From Mycobacterium terramassiliense (GTDB taxonomy: Bacteria > Actinomycetota > Actinomycetes > Mycobacteriales > Mycobacteriaceae): 64,000 nt of DNA. Shown here one piece after another: positions 48,544 to 57,130 of the stretch. The notes below the pieces were generated by a model, which was not told the origin of the DNA, did not search any database, and worked only from the letters and a program-made list of their open reading frames with translations. Each line of letters starts with the position of its first letter. Position 1 is the stretch's first letter. The stretch covers positions 186,001 through 250,000 of the forward strand of contig NZ_LT717700.1 of NCBI RefSeq assembly GCF_900157385.1. Direction: 5' to 3'. A program made the translations under genes and the position numbers.

Positions 48544-49620
48544 CTATGTCGCCCGTTTCAAGGTGTCGTGCGGGCTCTGACCGTAGGTCCGCCGGTAGAG
48601 CGCCGCGAACCGGCCGGTGTGCGTGAAGCCCCAACGACGGGCGATCTCGGAGACGGTGCCGTTGGACGGCTCCCCGGCGATCAGGTCGTCGTGCGCGCGC
48701 TGTAGCCGGACGCGGCGCAGGTATTCCGTGGGGGTGGTATCGAGCTGGCGCCGGAACAGGTACTGCACCGCCCTGGGGGTCAGATGCACCGCGGCCGCGA
48801 TGTCGTTGATGCTCACCTCGCCGGCCGCGTGCCGGTGGATGAAGCTCACCGCGTCTCTCAGCGTCTCGGGCAGGCCGGGATCGCCGGCCGGATCCGGCTC
48901 GCTCACGCCGGACGGATAGCACTCGAGCAGCGCGCCGGCCAGCAACGGGCCGATCGCCGCCGCGATCAGGGGTTGACGGGCGGTGTCCGGCGCGGCCAGG
49001 GTCGCGGTCGCGTAATCCAGCGCCCGATGCCACGCGCGCACGGCGTCGCGCGAGCGTGGCCGGCAGTTGAGGAAGCGGATTTGATGGGAGGGCGGTGCGC
49101 GCCAGCCCTCGGCGACCTTCTGCAGCGCGTCCGGGGCGATGGTGACCACGTCGAACCGCGCACCGTTGACCCGCAGCGCGCCCGACATGCCGTGGGCGAC
49201 CAGGATCGGGCAATCCAGGTGCGGCAGCGGGCCCCCGGTCACGGTCAGCGAGCCCGCGCGGGGTTGGATCACGACGACGGTGTCGGCGGGCGGGATTTCG
49301 ATGACCAATTGGCCCTGGACCGACACCTCGTCGACCGCGACCGAACCCGTCGCGCACCGCCGGTGCAGGACGGCCGAGCCGCTGGTGGGCCCGGTCACGC
49401 GCCAGCCCGGTGTGTACGCGCCGGCAAAAAAGCGGCGCGTCGCCTCCGGCTCTACGGTGCGGAATTGCTCGTAGCTGACCGCCGCCGGGCCCGGGGCCGG
49501 GCCGATTTCACGGGCGAGGGGATGACCAGCGGGGCGCAGGTCGATTTCGATCGCATCGGGTTGGCCGGCCACCCCGAGGAGGCCGCCGGACGCCGTGCCG
49601 TCGGCGACGGTCGTCATCAC
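48544..49620 (-). CDS. AraC-family transcription regulator, paralogue of the preceding gene
   Basis: 358 aa. N-terminal sensor with SYEQFRTVEPEATRRFFAGAY and VVIQPRAGSLTVTGG; C-terminal double HTH with EVSINDIAAAVHLTPRAVQYLFRR and GTVSEIARRWGFTHTGRFAALYRRTYGQSPHDTL. The C-terminal half is clearly related to the regulator at 47588, with the N-terminal halves much more divergent, so they should respond to different signals. Its ATG overlaps the stop of the glycosyltransferase gene upstream, implying one transcript. Confidence 0.88.
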   Translation of the reverse strand: MMTTVADGTASGGLLGVAGQPDAIEIDLRPAGHPLAREIGPAPGPAAVSYEQFRTVEPEATRRFFAGAYTPGWRVTGPTSGSAVLHRRCATGSVAVDEVSVQGQLVIEIPPADTVVVIQPRAGSLTVTGGPLPHLDCPILVAHGMSGALRVNGARFDVVTIAPDALQKVAEGWRAPPSHQIRFLNCRPRSRDAVRAWHRALDYATATLAAPDTARQPLIAAAIGPLLAGALLECYPSGVSEPDPAGDPGLPETLRDAVSFIHRHAAGEVSINDIAAAVHLTPRAVQYLFRRQLDTTPTEYLRRVRLQRAHDDLIAGEPSNGTVSEIARRWGFTHTGRFAALYRRTYGQSPHDTLKRAT

Positions 49621-50843
49621 GCACCCGCGCAGGTGTCAACGGCCGCCTTCACCGGTCGCGTCACCCCCCCGGCGAACTCGTGCTCCGGTGGCCCCCCGCG
49701 TTGCGGCACCAGCTGCCGATAGATGTTGAGCGCGTCGAGCGCGATCCGGTCCCAGGCGTAGCGCGACGCGGCGCGGCTTCGACCGGCGGCGCCCATGCTT
49801 TCGCAGTGGAAGCTCTGTGCGAGCAGGCTACGCAGCGCCGCGGCCACCGCGGCGGGGCTGTGTTGCGACAGCACCACCCCGGTGACACCGTCCACCACGG
49901 CGTCGGTCAGCACGCCGACGGGAAGCGCGACCACCGCCACCCCGCAGGCCATGGCCTGCAGCGCCGGCGTCGCCCGCGGTGGCCGCCGGGGCGCGCACAC
50001 GACCACGTCGGCGGATCGCAGGAGCGACGGCAGCCCGTCACCGTCCACGGTGCTCGCGAAGTGGACCCGGTCGGCAACGCCCACCTCCGCGGCCAAACGC
50101 CCCAGCTCGGCCCGCGCCTCGTCGTGGCGGGGGTTGCCGGCGGCGGTCTCGGCGACGACAAGCTCGGCGCCGGAAACCCTGGGAAGGGCGCGCACGACGA
50201 TGTCGAAACCATTGCACGCCAACGGGTTCGGTGCCAGGCAGAGGACGCGGTGCAGGCCGTTGCGGGCCGCCTTCGGGCCAACCGGGCTGTATCGCTCGAC
50301 ATCGACGCCGCCGCACAGGGTCGACACGCGAGCCCGGCCGCGACGCAACCGGGCCAGCGCGTCGACGTCGGCCGCACACTCGCCCGTGACCCACGTCGCG
50401 GCCCGTGCCAACAGCTGCTCGACACGTTCGCGTTCGCTGTGGTGATCGTTACCGGGGGCCGGCCGTGACGTCACGGCCATTCCCAGGAAACTCTGCACGA
50501 CCGGGATCCGGCGCCGCCGTGCGGCCAGTTGGGCGGCCAACCCCCCGAGCCAGCCGTACGCGTGCACGACGTCGGGCGGATCCCCAGAATCCGTAGCCCA
50601 CAGGCGCTCGAGGGCTGCCGACCACTCCCCGACATACGGCAACACCGCCGGGAGCGGCGCGGAAGCGGGGGGGCCGACGCGAACCGACCGGGTCCGGCAG
50701 TCCTCGTCGGCCTTCGCCGGTCGCGCGGCGTCATGCCTGACGTAGGTTGTCGCGTCGTGCCCTCGGGCCGCCAGAGCGGCACAGAGCCGCCGAGGGTCAT
50801 CACCTACGAGGTCGTCCCCGGTGACGATAGCGATCTTCACCAT
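49617..50843 (-). CDS. GT4-type glycosyltransferase
   Basis: 408 aa. GT-B fold: N-terminal Rossmann half with VVHAYGWLGGLAAQLA and PVVQSFLGMAV, acceptor side; C-terminal donor half with GVDVERYSPVGP, RVLCLAPNPLACNGFDIVVRALP and the donor-binding SADVVVCAPRRPPRATPALQAMACGVAVVALPVG. Retaining family-4 type using a nucleotide sugar. Acceptor unknown. In an operon with an AraC gene, divergent from a CheB gene. Confidence 0.85.
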   Translation of the reverse strand: MVKIAIVTGDDLVGDDPRRLCAALAARGHDATTYVRHDAARPAKADEDCRTRSVRVGPPASAPLPAVLPYVGEWSAALERLWATDSGDPPDVVHAYGWLGGLAAQLAARRRRIPVVQSFLGMAVTSRPAPGNDHHSERERVEQLLARAATWVTGECAADVDALARLRRGRARVSTLCGGVDVERYSPVGPKAARNGLHRVLCLAPNPLACNGFDIVVRALPRVSGAELVVAETAAGNPRHDEARAELGRLAAEVGVADRVHFASTVDGDGLPSLLRSADVVVCAPRRPPRATPALQAMACGVAVVALPVGVLTDAVVDGVTGVVLSQHSPAAVAAALRSLLAQSFHCESMGAAGRSRAASRYAWDRIALDALNIYRQLVPQRGGPPEHEFAGGVTRPVKAAVDTCAGA

Positions 50844-50986
50844 GGCTCCCTTCGAATTGACGCTGTGGTCAGCCGACCAAAAAGTGCTACCCGGCTACAC
50901 GAAAGCGAAACGCCTCCCTTCGCGGGGTTCGCCCACCGTCCCGATGTTTCGCATAACGGCTTCCCGGCGGGGAGGACACTCGGGGG

Positions 50987-51844
50987 ATGACCCCGGTGAC
51001 GAGGGCCACCCGACGCCCTCCTGTTCAGCTGGCGGTGCTGGTGGCGTCGGCGGGTGGACTGCACGCCTTCTCCACCGTCTTGCGTGACTTGCCGACCGAT
51101 TTTGCCGCCGCCGTCGTCGTGCAGCAGCACCTCGGCGGCTTGACCAGCGTGCTGCCGACGATCCTGGGCAGGCAGACGCGCCATCGCGTCAGCTGGGTGC
51201 GGGACGGTCAGGCCGTCGCGCCCGGACGGGTGCTGGTCTGCCCGCCGAAAGTGCACCTGGAACTGACGCCCGACGGCCGCTGCCACCTTCGCGAAACGGA
51301 GCCACTGGCGGAGCAGCGCTTCGACGTACTGCTGGCGTCGGTGGCCCGGTCGTACGGAGCGCGCGGCGTGGCGGTCGTCTTGTCGGGCTCCGGGCAGGAC
51401 GGCGCCGCCGGCACCGTCTCCATGAAGCGGGCCGGCGCTACCGTCATCGCGCAGAGCCCCGGCACCGCCCAGTACCCGTCGATGCCGCTCGCGGCCGCGC
51501 GGGCCGGCGCCGATCTCGTGTTGCCGATCCACGACATCGCACGCGCCCTCGCCGAAATCGTCGCGGGCGGGCCGCTACCCACCCCGGCGCCCGCGCCCGA
51601 CGGGACCGGGGCGATACCGCAGCGGGCGCCGGGGAAGGGCGACACCTGGGGCGCGGCGGCCCGCGCCGAGATGGCACGCCTGCGCGCGGCCGAACTGCGG
51701 CGCACGAGGCGCGGCCTGGCCGAGGGGTTCGTTGCCACCGCGCAGTCGGTGGCCATCGCGCGCCGCCGGGCCCAAGAGTCGCTGCGCCGCGCACAATTCG
51801 CACACCGGGCGGCCGAGGAGGCGGCCGCGCGGTGGGGGCGTTGA
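50987..51844 (+). CDS. CheB-type methylesterase, stand-alone catalytic domain plus helical tail
   Basis: 285 aa. The CheB catalytic triad is readable: Ser in LVASAGGLHAF, His in VVVQQHLGGLTSVLP and Asp in VLSGSGQDGAAGTVSMK. No N-terminal receiver domain. After residue 195 comes a linker and a tail of about 70 residues that is Ala/Arg-rich and helical (EMARLRAAELRRTRRGLAEG, AIARRRAQESLRRAQFAHRA), probably a coiled coil. Substrate would be glutamyl methyl esters, but no chemoreceptor is encoded nearby. Convergent with the CheR-PAS gene. Confidence 0.83.
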   Translation: MTPVTRATRRPPVQLAVLVASAGGLHAFSTVLRDLPTDFAAAVVVQQHLGGLTSVLPTILGRQTRHRVSWVRDGQAVAPGRVLVCPPKVHLELTPDGRCHLRETEPLAEQRFDVLLASVARSYGARGVAVVLSGSGQDGAAGTVSMKRAGATVIAQSPGTAQYPSMPLAAARAGADLVLPIHDIARALAEIVAGGPLPTPAPAPDGTGAIPQRAPGKGDTWGAAARAEMARLRAAELRRTRRGLAEGFVATAQSVAIARRRAQESLRRAQFAHRAAEEAAARWGR

Positions 51845-51857
51845 GGGCGGGCCGGGG

Positions 51858-53699
51858 CTAGCCAACGACCTCCATGAGCAGCAGCGCCCCGCCCACTGTC
51901 CCGTCGGCCGAGCGAAACGACGTGCACACGACTCGCACCCGGGCCGCCCGGCCGCGGCGGGTGACGGCGTCCACTACCGTTTCACCGGAGGCGTCCGGGT
52001 CGACGAACGCGTTGCCGATGAGTGGCCGCACGCCGTCCAGCGGTAGGCCGATGTCCAGCTCGGTCAGCCGGGTTCCGGTCGTCTCGTCGGCCCGCAGACC
52101 CCAGAGGTCTTCGCAGGCCCGATTCCACACCACCACCCGCATCTCCCGGTCCACCACGACCATCCCCGGCCGAACCGAGTTGATCAGCGAGCCCAGGAAG
52201 TTCTTGGCGTCGTCGAGTTCCACGCTGCGCTCGCGCAGGGCGTCGTTAATGGCGTGCAGCTCGTCGTTGGTGGCCTGCAGCTCCTCGTTCATCGTCTCGA
52301 GCTCTTCGTTGGTGGACTGCAGCTCCTCGTTGGTGGTCTCGAGCTCCTCCACGGTGGACTGCAGCTCCTCGTTCGTGGTCTCGAGTTCCTCGTTGGTGGA
52401 TTGCAGTTCCTCGTAGGCCGCCTCGAGTTGGCGGTTGGTGTGCACGACCTTGTCGAGCAGCGCGCGCGTCGCGGTCACGTCGAAGAACACGATCGACACG
52501 CCGAGCAGACCGTTCTCGGCATCGACGAGCGGGTTGACGTGGATCTCGAACCACCCGGTCTCGGCGCCTTGCCGCTGCCACTTGACGTCAGGAATCCGCG
52601 TCGCCCGCCGCTCCACCTTCGCCTGCTCCAGGTAGGCGCGCAGCTCCACCGGGCGGTAGGACACCTCGAGATCGCGCAGCAGCCGGCCGATGTCGCGAGC
52701 CGACAAGCCGAAGACGCTCTCCGCCTGCTGGTTGATCATGGCGACGGTGTCCTCGCCGGTGATCACGATCTGGGCGACCGGGCTGGCCCGAAAGGCCAAG
52801 TCGCGCACCGTCATCAGGCCTGACAGGTCAGCGCCGTGTTCGTAGAATGCGGCGGCCGGGTCGTAGCGGTCGACGCCGCCCTGGCCACCGGCGACCTTGC
52901 GGAAGATTCGATTCTTGAGGCTCAACGGGGCGAAGCGGTCGCTGTGGCTCAACAGCATCTCGGCGTGCCCGAGGAACAGCGTGCCCTGCGGCGCTAGAGC
53001 GAAATGTAGGCGGCTCAACACGTTTCGCTGTGTCTCGGCGTTGAGGTACATCAGGGTGTTGCGGCAGACCAGCAGATCGACGCGCGAGATCGGCGCGTCC
53101 TTGACCAGGTCGTTGCGGCCGAAGATGACCGCGCGGCGCAGATCCTTGTGGAAGGCGTAGCGACCGTTGACGTGTTCGAAATAGCGCGCCAGCAGCTCGG
53201 GCGGCACCGACTCGACGGCCTTGGCGTCGTAGGTCGCGACGCGGGCGTCGGCGAGCGCCTCCTCGTCGACGTCCGTGGCGTAGATCTTGATCCGCTGCCG
53301 GAACGCGTCGGGCCCCAGCGCCTCGGCCAGCAGCATGGCCAGCGAATAGGCCTCCTGCCCGGACGCACATCCCGCGCTCCACACCCGGATCGGATCGTCG
53401 GGTCCGCGCTCGGCCAGCATCCGCGGAATCACCTCGGCGCTGACGAATTCCCAGGCCTCCGGGTCGCGGAAGAACGCGGTGACGTTGATCAGGATGGTGT
53501 TGAACAGCGCCGCGAACTCATCCGAGCCGGCCTGCAGGACGTCGAGGTACTCCTCGAACGTGCCGTATCCCGCCTGATCCATGCGGTGCCGGACCCGCCG
53601 CATGAGCGAGGCGCGCTTGTAGCCCGTGAAGTCGAATCCGCGGGTGTCCCGCATGTACCGCAACAAGGCCTCGAAGGCCTCGTCGGTCGTGCCCTCCAT
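51858..53699 (-). CDS. CheR methyltransferase fused to PAS - heptad coiled coil - PAS
   Basis: 613 aa. CheR all-alpha N-domain at about residues 5-75 (YKRASLMRRVRHRMDQAGYG), then the SAM domain with RVWSAGCASGQEAYSLAM (103-120), IYATDVDEEALADAR and DLLVCRNTLMYL. A first PAS domain lies at about 305-415, a coiled coil of about eight heptads at 420-485 (alternating EELQSTN and EELETTN) and a second PAS at about 500-612. No kinase domain is attached. Such proteins usually appear with CheB partners in non-chemotactic sensory systems. The start codon is 54 bases from the end of the STAS-ATPase gene on the same strand, so it is probably the last gene of that operon. Confidence 0.88.
   Translation of the reverse strand: MEGTTDEAFEALLRYMRDTRGFDFTGYKRASLMRRVRHRMDQAGYGTFEEYLDVLQAGSDEFAALFNTILINVTAFFRDPEAWEFVSAEVIPRMLAERGPDDPIRVWSAGCASGQEAYSLAMLLAEALGPDAFRQRIKIYATDVDEEALADARVATYDAKAVESVPPELLARYFEHVNGRYAFHKDLRRAVIFGRNDLVKDAPISRVDLLVCRNTLMYLNAETQRNVLSRLHFALAPQGTLFLGHAEMLLSHSDRFAPLSLKNRIFRKVAGGQGGVDRYDPAAAFYEHGADLSGLMTVRDLAFRASPVAQIVITGEDTVAMINQQAESVFGLSARDIGRLLRDLEVSYRPVELRAYLEQAKVERRATRIPDVKWQRQGAETGWFEIHVNPLVDAENGLLGVSIVFFDVTATRALLDKVVHTNRQLEAAYEELQSTNEELETTNEELQSTVEELETTNEELQSTNEELETMNEELQATNDELHAINDALRERSVELDDAKNFLGSLINSVRPGMVVVDREMRVVVWNRACEDLWGLRADETTGTRLTELDIGLPLDGVRPLIGNAFVDPDASGETVVDAVTRRGRAARVRVVCTSFRSADGTVGGALLLMEVVG
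52247..52421. repeat. 21-bp heptad-encoding tandem repeat in the CheR-PAS gene
   Basis: About eight imperfect 21-bp units alternate between two versions, giving an approximate 42-bp period. They encode EELQSTN / EELETTN heptads of the coiled coil (residues about 427-484). Copy-number change would keep the reading frame and alter the coiled-coil length. Confidence 0.8.
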
Positions 53700-53753
53700 T
53701 AACGTCCCGTTCGAAAGCGCATTCGCCGAAGGACTTGAACACTACCCGCGGCG

Positions 53754-54521
53754 CTAGAGCCGATTTTCGCTACCGACAAGTGCCCACACCGTCTTGCCCG
53801 ACGGTGTCGGGGTGGCGCCCCAGGCCCGGCAGAGGGCCGCCACGATGGCCAGGCCGGAGACGATTTCGGCGCCGCGGGAGGCGTCTTCGTGCCGGCCCGG
53901 CAGGCGGTCGCTGCAATCCTCCACCGCGACGGTGACGGTGCCTCGATAGCTCTCCACCACCAGGACGGGCGCGCTTTCGGTGTGGTCCAAGACGTTTTCG
54001 ACGAAGACCGTCCCGACCGTGGTCGCGACCGGAATCAGGTCGCTGTTGTCCCAGTGGGTGAGCCAGTCGGTGATCAGCGCGCGGGCCAGTCCGACACCGG
54101 CCCTCGAGGCGGGAAGCTCGCTGCGCGCCCGGCGCCGCAGCGGTATCGGCTGGGTGTACACGGCCTGCAGTGCCGACTCCCGGTCGGGATACACCGGCAC
54201 GTACCGGCTGACCCCGCCGGCGGCGATCGAGCGCCGGACCTGCGAACGCGCGCACACCAGCACGACCGGCACGTCCGGCCAGACACTCACGTGCCAGCGC
54301 GCGCTGGTGAACACCGTCCAGGCCGACGCGGACGGCACCCGCAGGCGGTCGACGTCCACCACCACCGCGCGCGGCTCCTCGAGCGCGGCCTTGACCACGG
54401 TGTCGCGGACGGTCCGATAGGTGGAACTGTCCAGCACCCCGTCCGTCACCAGGATCAACACGTCGCGGTGCGGCGATGCGTCGACGCGGACGGCCGGCCC
54501 GGACTCAACCATGGGCGTCAC
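53754..54521 (-). CDS. STAS domain fused to anti-sigma-type (RsbW-like) ATPase
   Basis: 255 aa. Residues about 10-120 form a STAS-like domain (DVLILVTDGVLDSSTYRTVRD, VVVDVDRLRVPSASAWTVF, with Ser residues at the usual phospho-acceptor site). Residues about 135-255 form a GHKL ATPase of the RsbW/HATPase_c_2 type: N-box VGTVFVENVLDHTES, G-box region VAVEDCSDRLP and GLAIVAALCRAWGATPTPSGKTVWA. Antagonist and kinase combined in one chain suggests self-contained partner switching on a sigma factor or effector. It overlaps the CheB gene by 17 bases. Confidence 0.82.
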   Translation of the reverse strand: MTPMVESGPAVRVDASPHRDVLILVTDGVLDSSTYRTVRDTVVKAALEEPRAVVVDVDRLRVPSASAWTVFTSARWHVSVWPDVPVVLVCARSQVRRSIAAGGVSRYVPVYPDRESALQAVYTQPIPLRRRARSELPASRAGVGLARALITDWLTHWDNSDLIPVATTVGTVFVENVLDHTESAPVLVVESYRGTVTVAVEDCSDRLPGRHEDASRGAEIVSGLAIVAALCRAWGATPTPSGKTVWALVGSENRL

Positions 54522-55524
54522 CGCGAAGGGGGGCGTGGGCCGCGAGCCGGTCGCTGAGCACGCTCAGCGCCCGTTCGCTTTCCTCGGCCATGGCGTTGTA
54601 GCGCAGGGAGACCGGACCGGGACCGGCCTTGTCGGCCATTTTCCGGCCCAACCGCGCCTTCTCCTGCAGGCTGCGCACCGCGACCCACAGCGCGCCGTCT
54701 ATCTCGGTGTCGCGCGCGCCCAGCAACGCGTCGGCGGTCCAGGCGTGACCGACCTGGCAACGAAAGTGGCGCTCGCTGATCGAAACCAGCGAGCCGTTGC
54801 AGTCCGGACAGGTATATCCCGACGGCACGCCCAGGTGTCGGGTGTCGAAGTTGGTCGAGAACCGGGTGGCCATGGCGATTCGATTCTCCAGTTCGAGCGC
54901 GGGGTCGGGTTCCACGTCCGGGTCCTCGATTTCTCTCTGGGAAAGCTCCTTGAGAACCGCGCCGATCTCGTCCGCGGCGGCCTGGCGGTCCAGCACGCCG
55001 GCGTCCCGTGCGTTGTTCGGCAGCGCCGCGAACATCGCGTCCTCGGGTGACTGGCCAATGGTGGTGCCGTTGCGGGAGCGGATGGCGGCGAGGCCCAGCA
55101 CGCCGTCGTCCAGGACACCCGAGAGCAGCACCCCGATCGCGCGGGGGCCGTACGCGACGGCGACCGAACGGAACAACGCGTTGATCGCCGGCCGGTACCC
55201 GTTCTCGGTGGGCCCCTGCGACAACACCACCCGGTGGTCGGCGACCAGCAGGTGGCGGTCCGGGCGGCCGACGTAGATGTGCGCCGGGCGCAGCGTCGCA
55301 CCGTCCTCGGCGGTGACCGCGGGCAGCGCCCCACAGCGGTCGATGATGCGGGCCAACACGCTGGGCGCGCCGGCGGGAACGTGCAGCACCACCAGGTACG
55401 CGTACGGAACATCCGGCGACAGGCCTGCGGCCATGGTCGAGAGCGCTTCGACGCCGCCCGCCGAGGCCCCGATAGCGACCACACCGCGCAGGTCGCCATT
55501 CGCATTGGTCGCGTCAATCACCAC
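54505..55524 (-). CDS. CheB-type methylesterase with C-terminal zinc-ribbon-like region
   Basis: 339 aa from GTG 55524 (a second GTG follows immediately). Catalytic Ser in [16 protein letters not shown], His in [16 protein letters not shown], Asp in [16 protein letters not shown]. The C-terminal 110 residues carry CPDCNGSL and FRCQVGHAW, a Cys2-Cys/His zinc-ribbon-like element seen in CheB-like proteins of non-motile bacteria, followed by a helical tail. No receiver domain. First gene of the operon with the STAS-ATPase and CheR-PAS genes. Confidence 0.85.
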   Translation of the reverse strand: MVIDATNANGDLRGVVAIGASAGGVEALSTMAAGLSPDVPYAYLVVLHVPAGAPSVLARIIDRCGALPAVTAEDGATLRPAHIYVGRPDRHLLVADHRVVLSQGPTENGYRPAINALFRSVAVAYGPRAIGVLLSGVLDDGVLGLAAIRSRNGTTIGQSPEDAMFAALPNNARDAGVLDRQAAADEIGAVLKELSQREIEDPDVEPDPALELENRIAMATRFSTNFDTRHLGVPSGYTCPDCNGSLVSISERHFRCQVGHAWTADALLGARDTEIDGALWVAVRSLQEKARLGRKMADKAGPGPVSLRYNAMAEESERALSVLSDRLAAHAPLRGDAHG

Positions 55525-55531
55525 CCTCGAC

Positions 55532-55555
55532 TACCCCTACCAAGGGTACGTAACC
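55532..55555 (-). promoter_or_regulatory. weak SigF-like promoter candidate before the CheB operon
   Basis: On the minus strand GGTTA and GGGTA are separated by 14 bases and the second element ends eight bases before the CheB GTG. SigF promoters in mycobacteria read GGTTT-N15-17-GGGTA, so the -35 has one mismatch and the spacing is one base short. Suggestive only. Confidence 0.25.
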
Positions 55556-55572
55556 GCGTGGCCGGTGGATAG

Positions 55573-56807
55573 GTGCGCTTGGCCCGTCACCACCCCGTTT
55601 ACGCCCGTGCGGCGGTGGAACCGACCGAAATGGGCACCGACAATTCCGATCGAAAACAGCGCGACCTCGAGGGGTCGCGGGTCCGCCGCGACACCGGATA
55701 CCTGACGACCCAGCAGGGCGTCCGCGTCGATCACACCGACGATTCGCCGACCGCCGGCGAGCGGGGTCCCACGCTGCTGGAGGACTTCCACGCCCGCGAG
55801 AAGAGCGCGGCGAGGGCACTTTCGTGAAGTTCCACTGGAAGCCACGCCTCGGCGTGCACTCGCTGATCTGGGACGAATGCCAGAAGATAGCGGGCAGAGA
55901 CCCCGAGCACAACCGGCGCGACCTGTGGGAGGCGATCGAGTCCGGCCGGTATCCCGAGTGGGAGCTCGGGGTGCAGCTGGTGGCGGAGGCCGACGAGTTC
56001 ACGTTCGGTTTCGACCTTCTCGATGCCACGAAAATCATTCCGGAAGAACAGGTTCCGGTCCGGCCGGTGGGCAAGAGGGTACTGAACCGCAACCCGGACA
56101 ACTTCTTCGCCGAGACCGAGCAGGTGGCCTTCCACACCGCCAACGTGGTGCCGGGGATCGACTTCACCAACGGCCCGCTGCTGTAGTTCCGCAACTTCTC
56201 CTATCTCGCCACCCAGCTGATCCGCCTCGGGGGCCCCAACTTTGCGCAGCTGCCGGTGAACCGCCCGGTGGCCGACGTCCGAAACAACCAGCAGGACGGC
56301 TACTCTCAGCACGCCATCCCAGGGCCGGTCCAGCCACTACAAGAACACCCTCGGCGGCGGCTGCCCCGCGCCGGCCGATGACGACGTGTTACGCCATTAC
56401 ACGCAGCGGATCGACGGCGCCGCGATGCGCAAGCGCGCGAAGTCCTTCGAGAATCACTACAGCCAGGCGCGGATGTTGACGCGGTCGTGGTGGCGTGCGG
56501 GCCCGATTCGGTGGAGACGCTTTCTCGTGACGGCTACGCCATGCACTTCGTGGTCGAGGCCTACAAACACCGTAAGCCGATCGGCGCGTACGGCGCCGCG
56601 ATCAAGCTCTTGCGTGCCGCGAACATCGAAGCCCGCATGGCCGAGGACACCGACGTTCTCAGTGACCGGCCCGTCGTGACCACGACGGCGGCGGCCGACG
56701 ATTTTCCCGACGCGTTCGTCGAGGAGTTCGCGGCCGCGCCGGCCCGGCATCGTTTGCTGGGAACGCCAAACCGACCCGGGGCCGGCATGAGCATTGCCGG
56801 GTTTTGA
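55573..56807 (+). pseudogene. katE: large-subunit (HPII/KatE-type) catalase pseudogene
   Basis: Pieces of a clade-2 catalase lie in order in two frames. N-terminus [20 protein letters not shown] to EDFHAREK (to about 55805); then a jump to [18 protein letters not shown] (from 55824), removing roughly 180 codons including the catalytic His and Asn. Next is NNFF-type text to DFTNGPLL, where TAG at 56184-56186 replaces a codon, continuing as [18 protein letters not shown] frameshift near 56330 leads to [14 protein letters not shown] and [11 protein letters not shown] second deletion near 56475 joins the C-terminal flavodoxin-like domain (VVVACGPDSVETLSRDGYAM). About 1.2 kb remains of an expected 2.1 kb or more. 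It cannot make an active catalase. Confidence 0.88.
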
Positions 56808-56825
56808 CTGGTGGGGGGACGGGAA
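56800..56825 (+). promoter_or_regulatory. SigF-like promoter candidate before the SAP/Rho_N-like gene
   Basis: GGTTT at 56800-56804, 16 bases, GGGAA at 56821-56825: one mismatch from the mycobacterial SigF consensus GGTTT-N15-17-GGGTA. It ends 27 bases before the ATG at 56853 and overlaps the very end of the catalase pseudogene. Confidence 0.42.
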
Positions 56826-56852
56826 TTCTCGCAAACGTCGAAAGGATGGATC

Positions 56853-57110
56853 ATGCCGCGTTCGTCGATCAAGAACGAAAAGCTGTATCAGGATCTGCGC
56901 AAAAAGGGCGACTCCAAGGAAAAGGCCGCGCGTATTTCCAATGCGGCCGCCGGCCGGGGCAAGTCGTCGGTCGCGCGCAAGGGCGGCAAGTCCGGGTCAT
57001 ACCAGGACTGGACCGTTCCGCAGCTGAGGAAGAAGGCCAAAGAGCTTGGCATGTCGGGCTATTCGAGCCTGACCAAAGATAAGCTGGTCGCCAAACTGCG
57101 CAACCACTGA
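56853..57110 (+). CDS. small basic protein with Rho_N/SAP-like C-terminal motif
   Basis: 85 aa from ATG 56853, with AAAGGA at 56841-56846. Strongly basic N-terminal half (SSIKNEKLYQDLRKKGDSKEKAARISNAAA) of a type common in actinobacterial stress-related small proteins. The C-terminal half, DWTVPQLRKKAKELGMSGYSSLTKDKLVAKLRNH, is a helix-extended-helix of the Rho N-terminal/SAP type that binds nucleic acid. Probably a DNA- or RNA-binding protein; the SigF-like promoter hints at a stationary-phase or stress role. Confidence 0.8.
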   Translation: MPRSSIKNEKLYQDLRKKGDSKEKAARISNAAAGRGKSSVARKGGKSGSYQDWTVPQLRKKAKELGMSGYSSLTKDKLVAKLRNH

Positions 57111-57130
57111 CCGGCGCGGGCCCGGCCCGC

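Noticed and set aside
47527..49357. Long minus-strand open frame running from 49357 to the SRPBCC gene
   Set aside because: The upstream part is low-complexity Arg/Gly/Ala-rich antisense reading of two AraC genes; only the last 148 codons resemble a protein family.
52247..52421. CRISPR-like array
   Set aside because: The periodic 21-bp units are coding heptads of a coiled coil, with no unique spacers.
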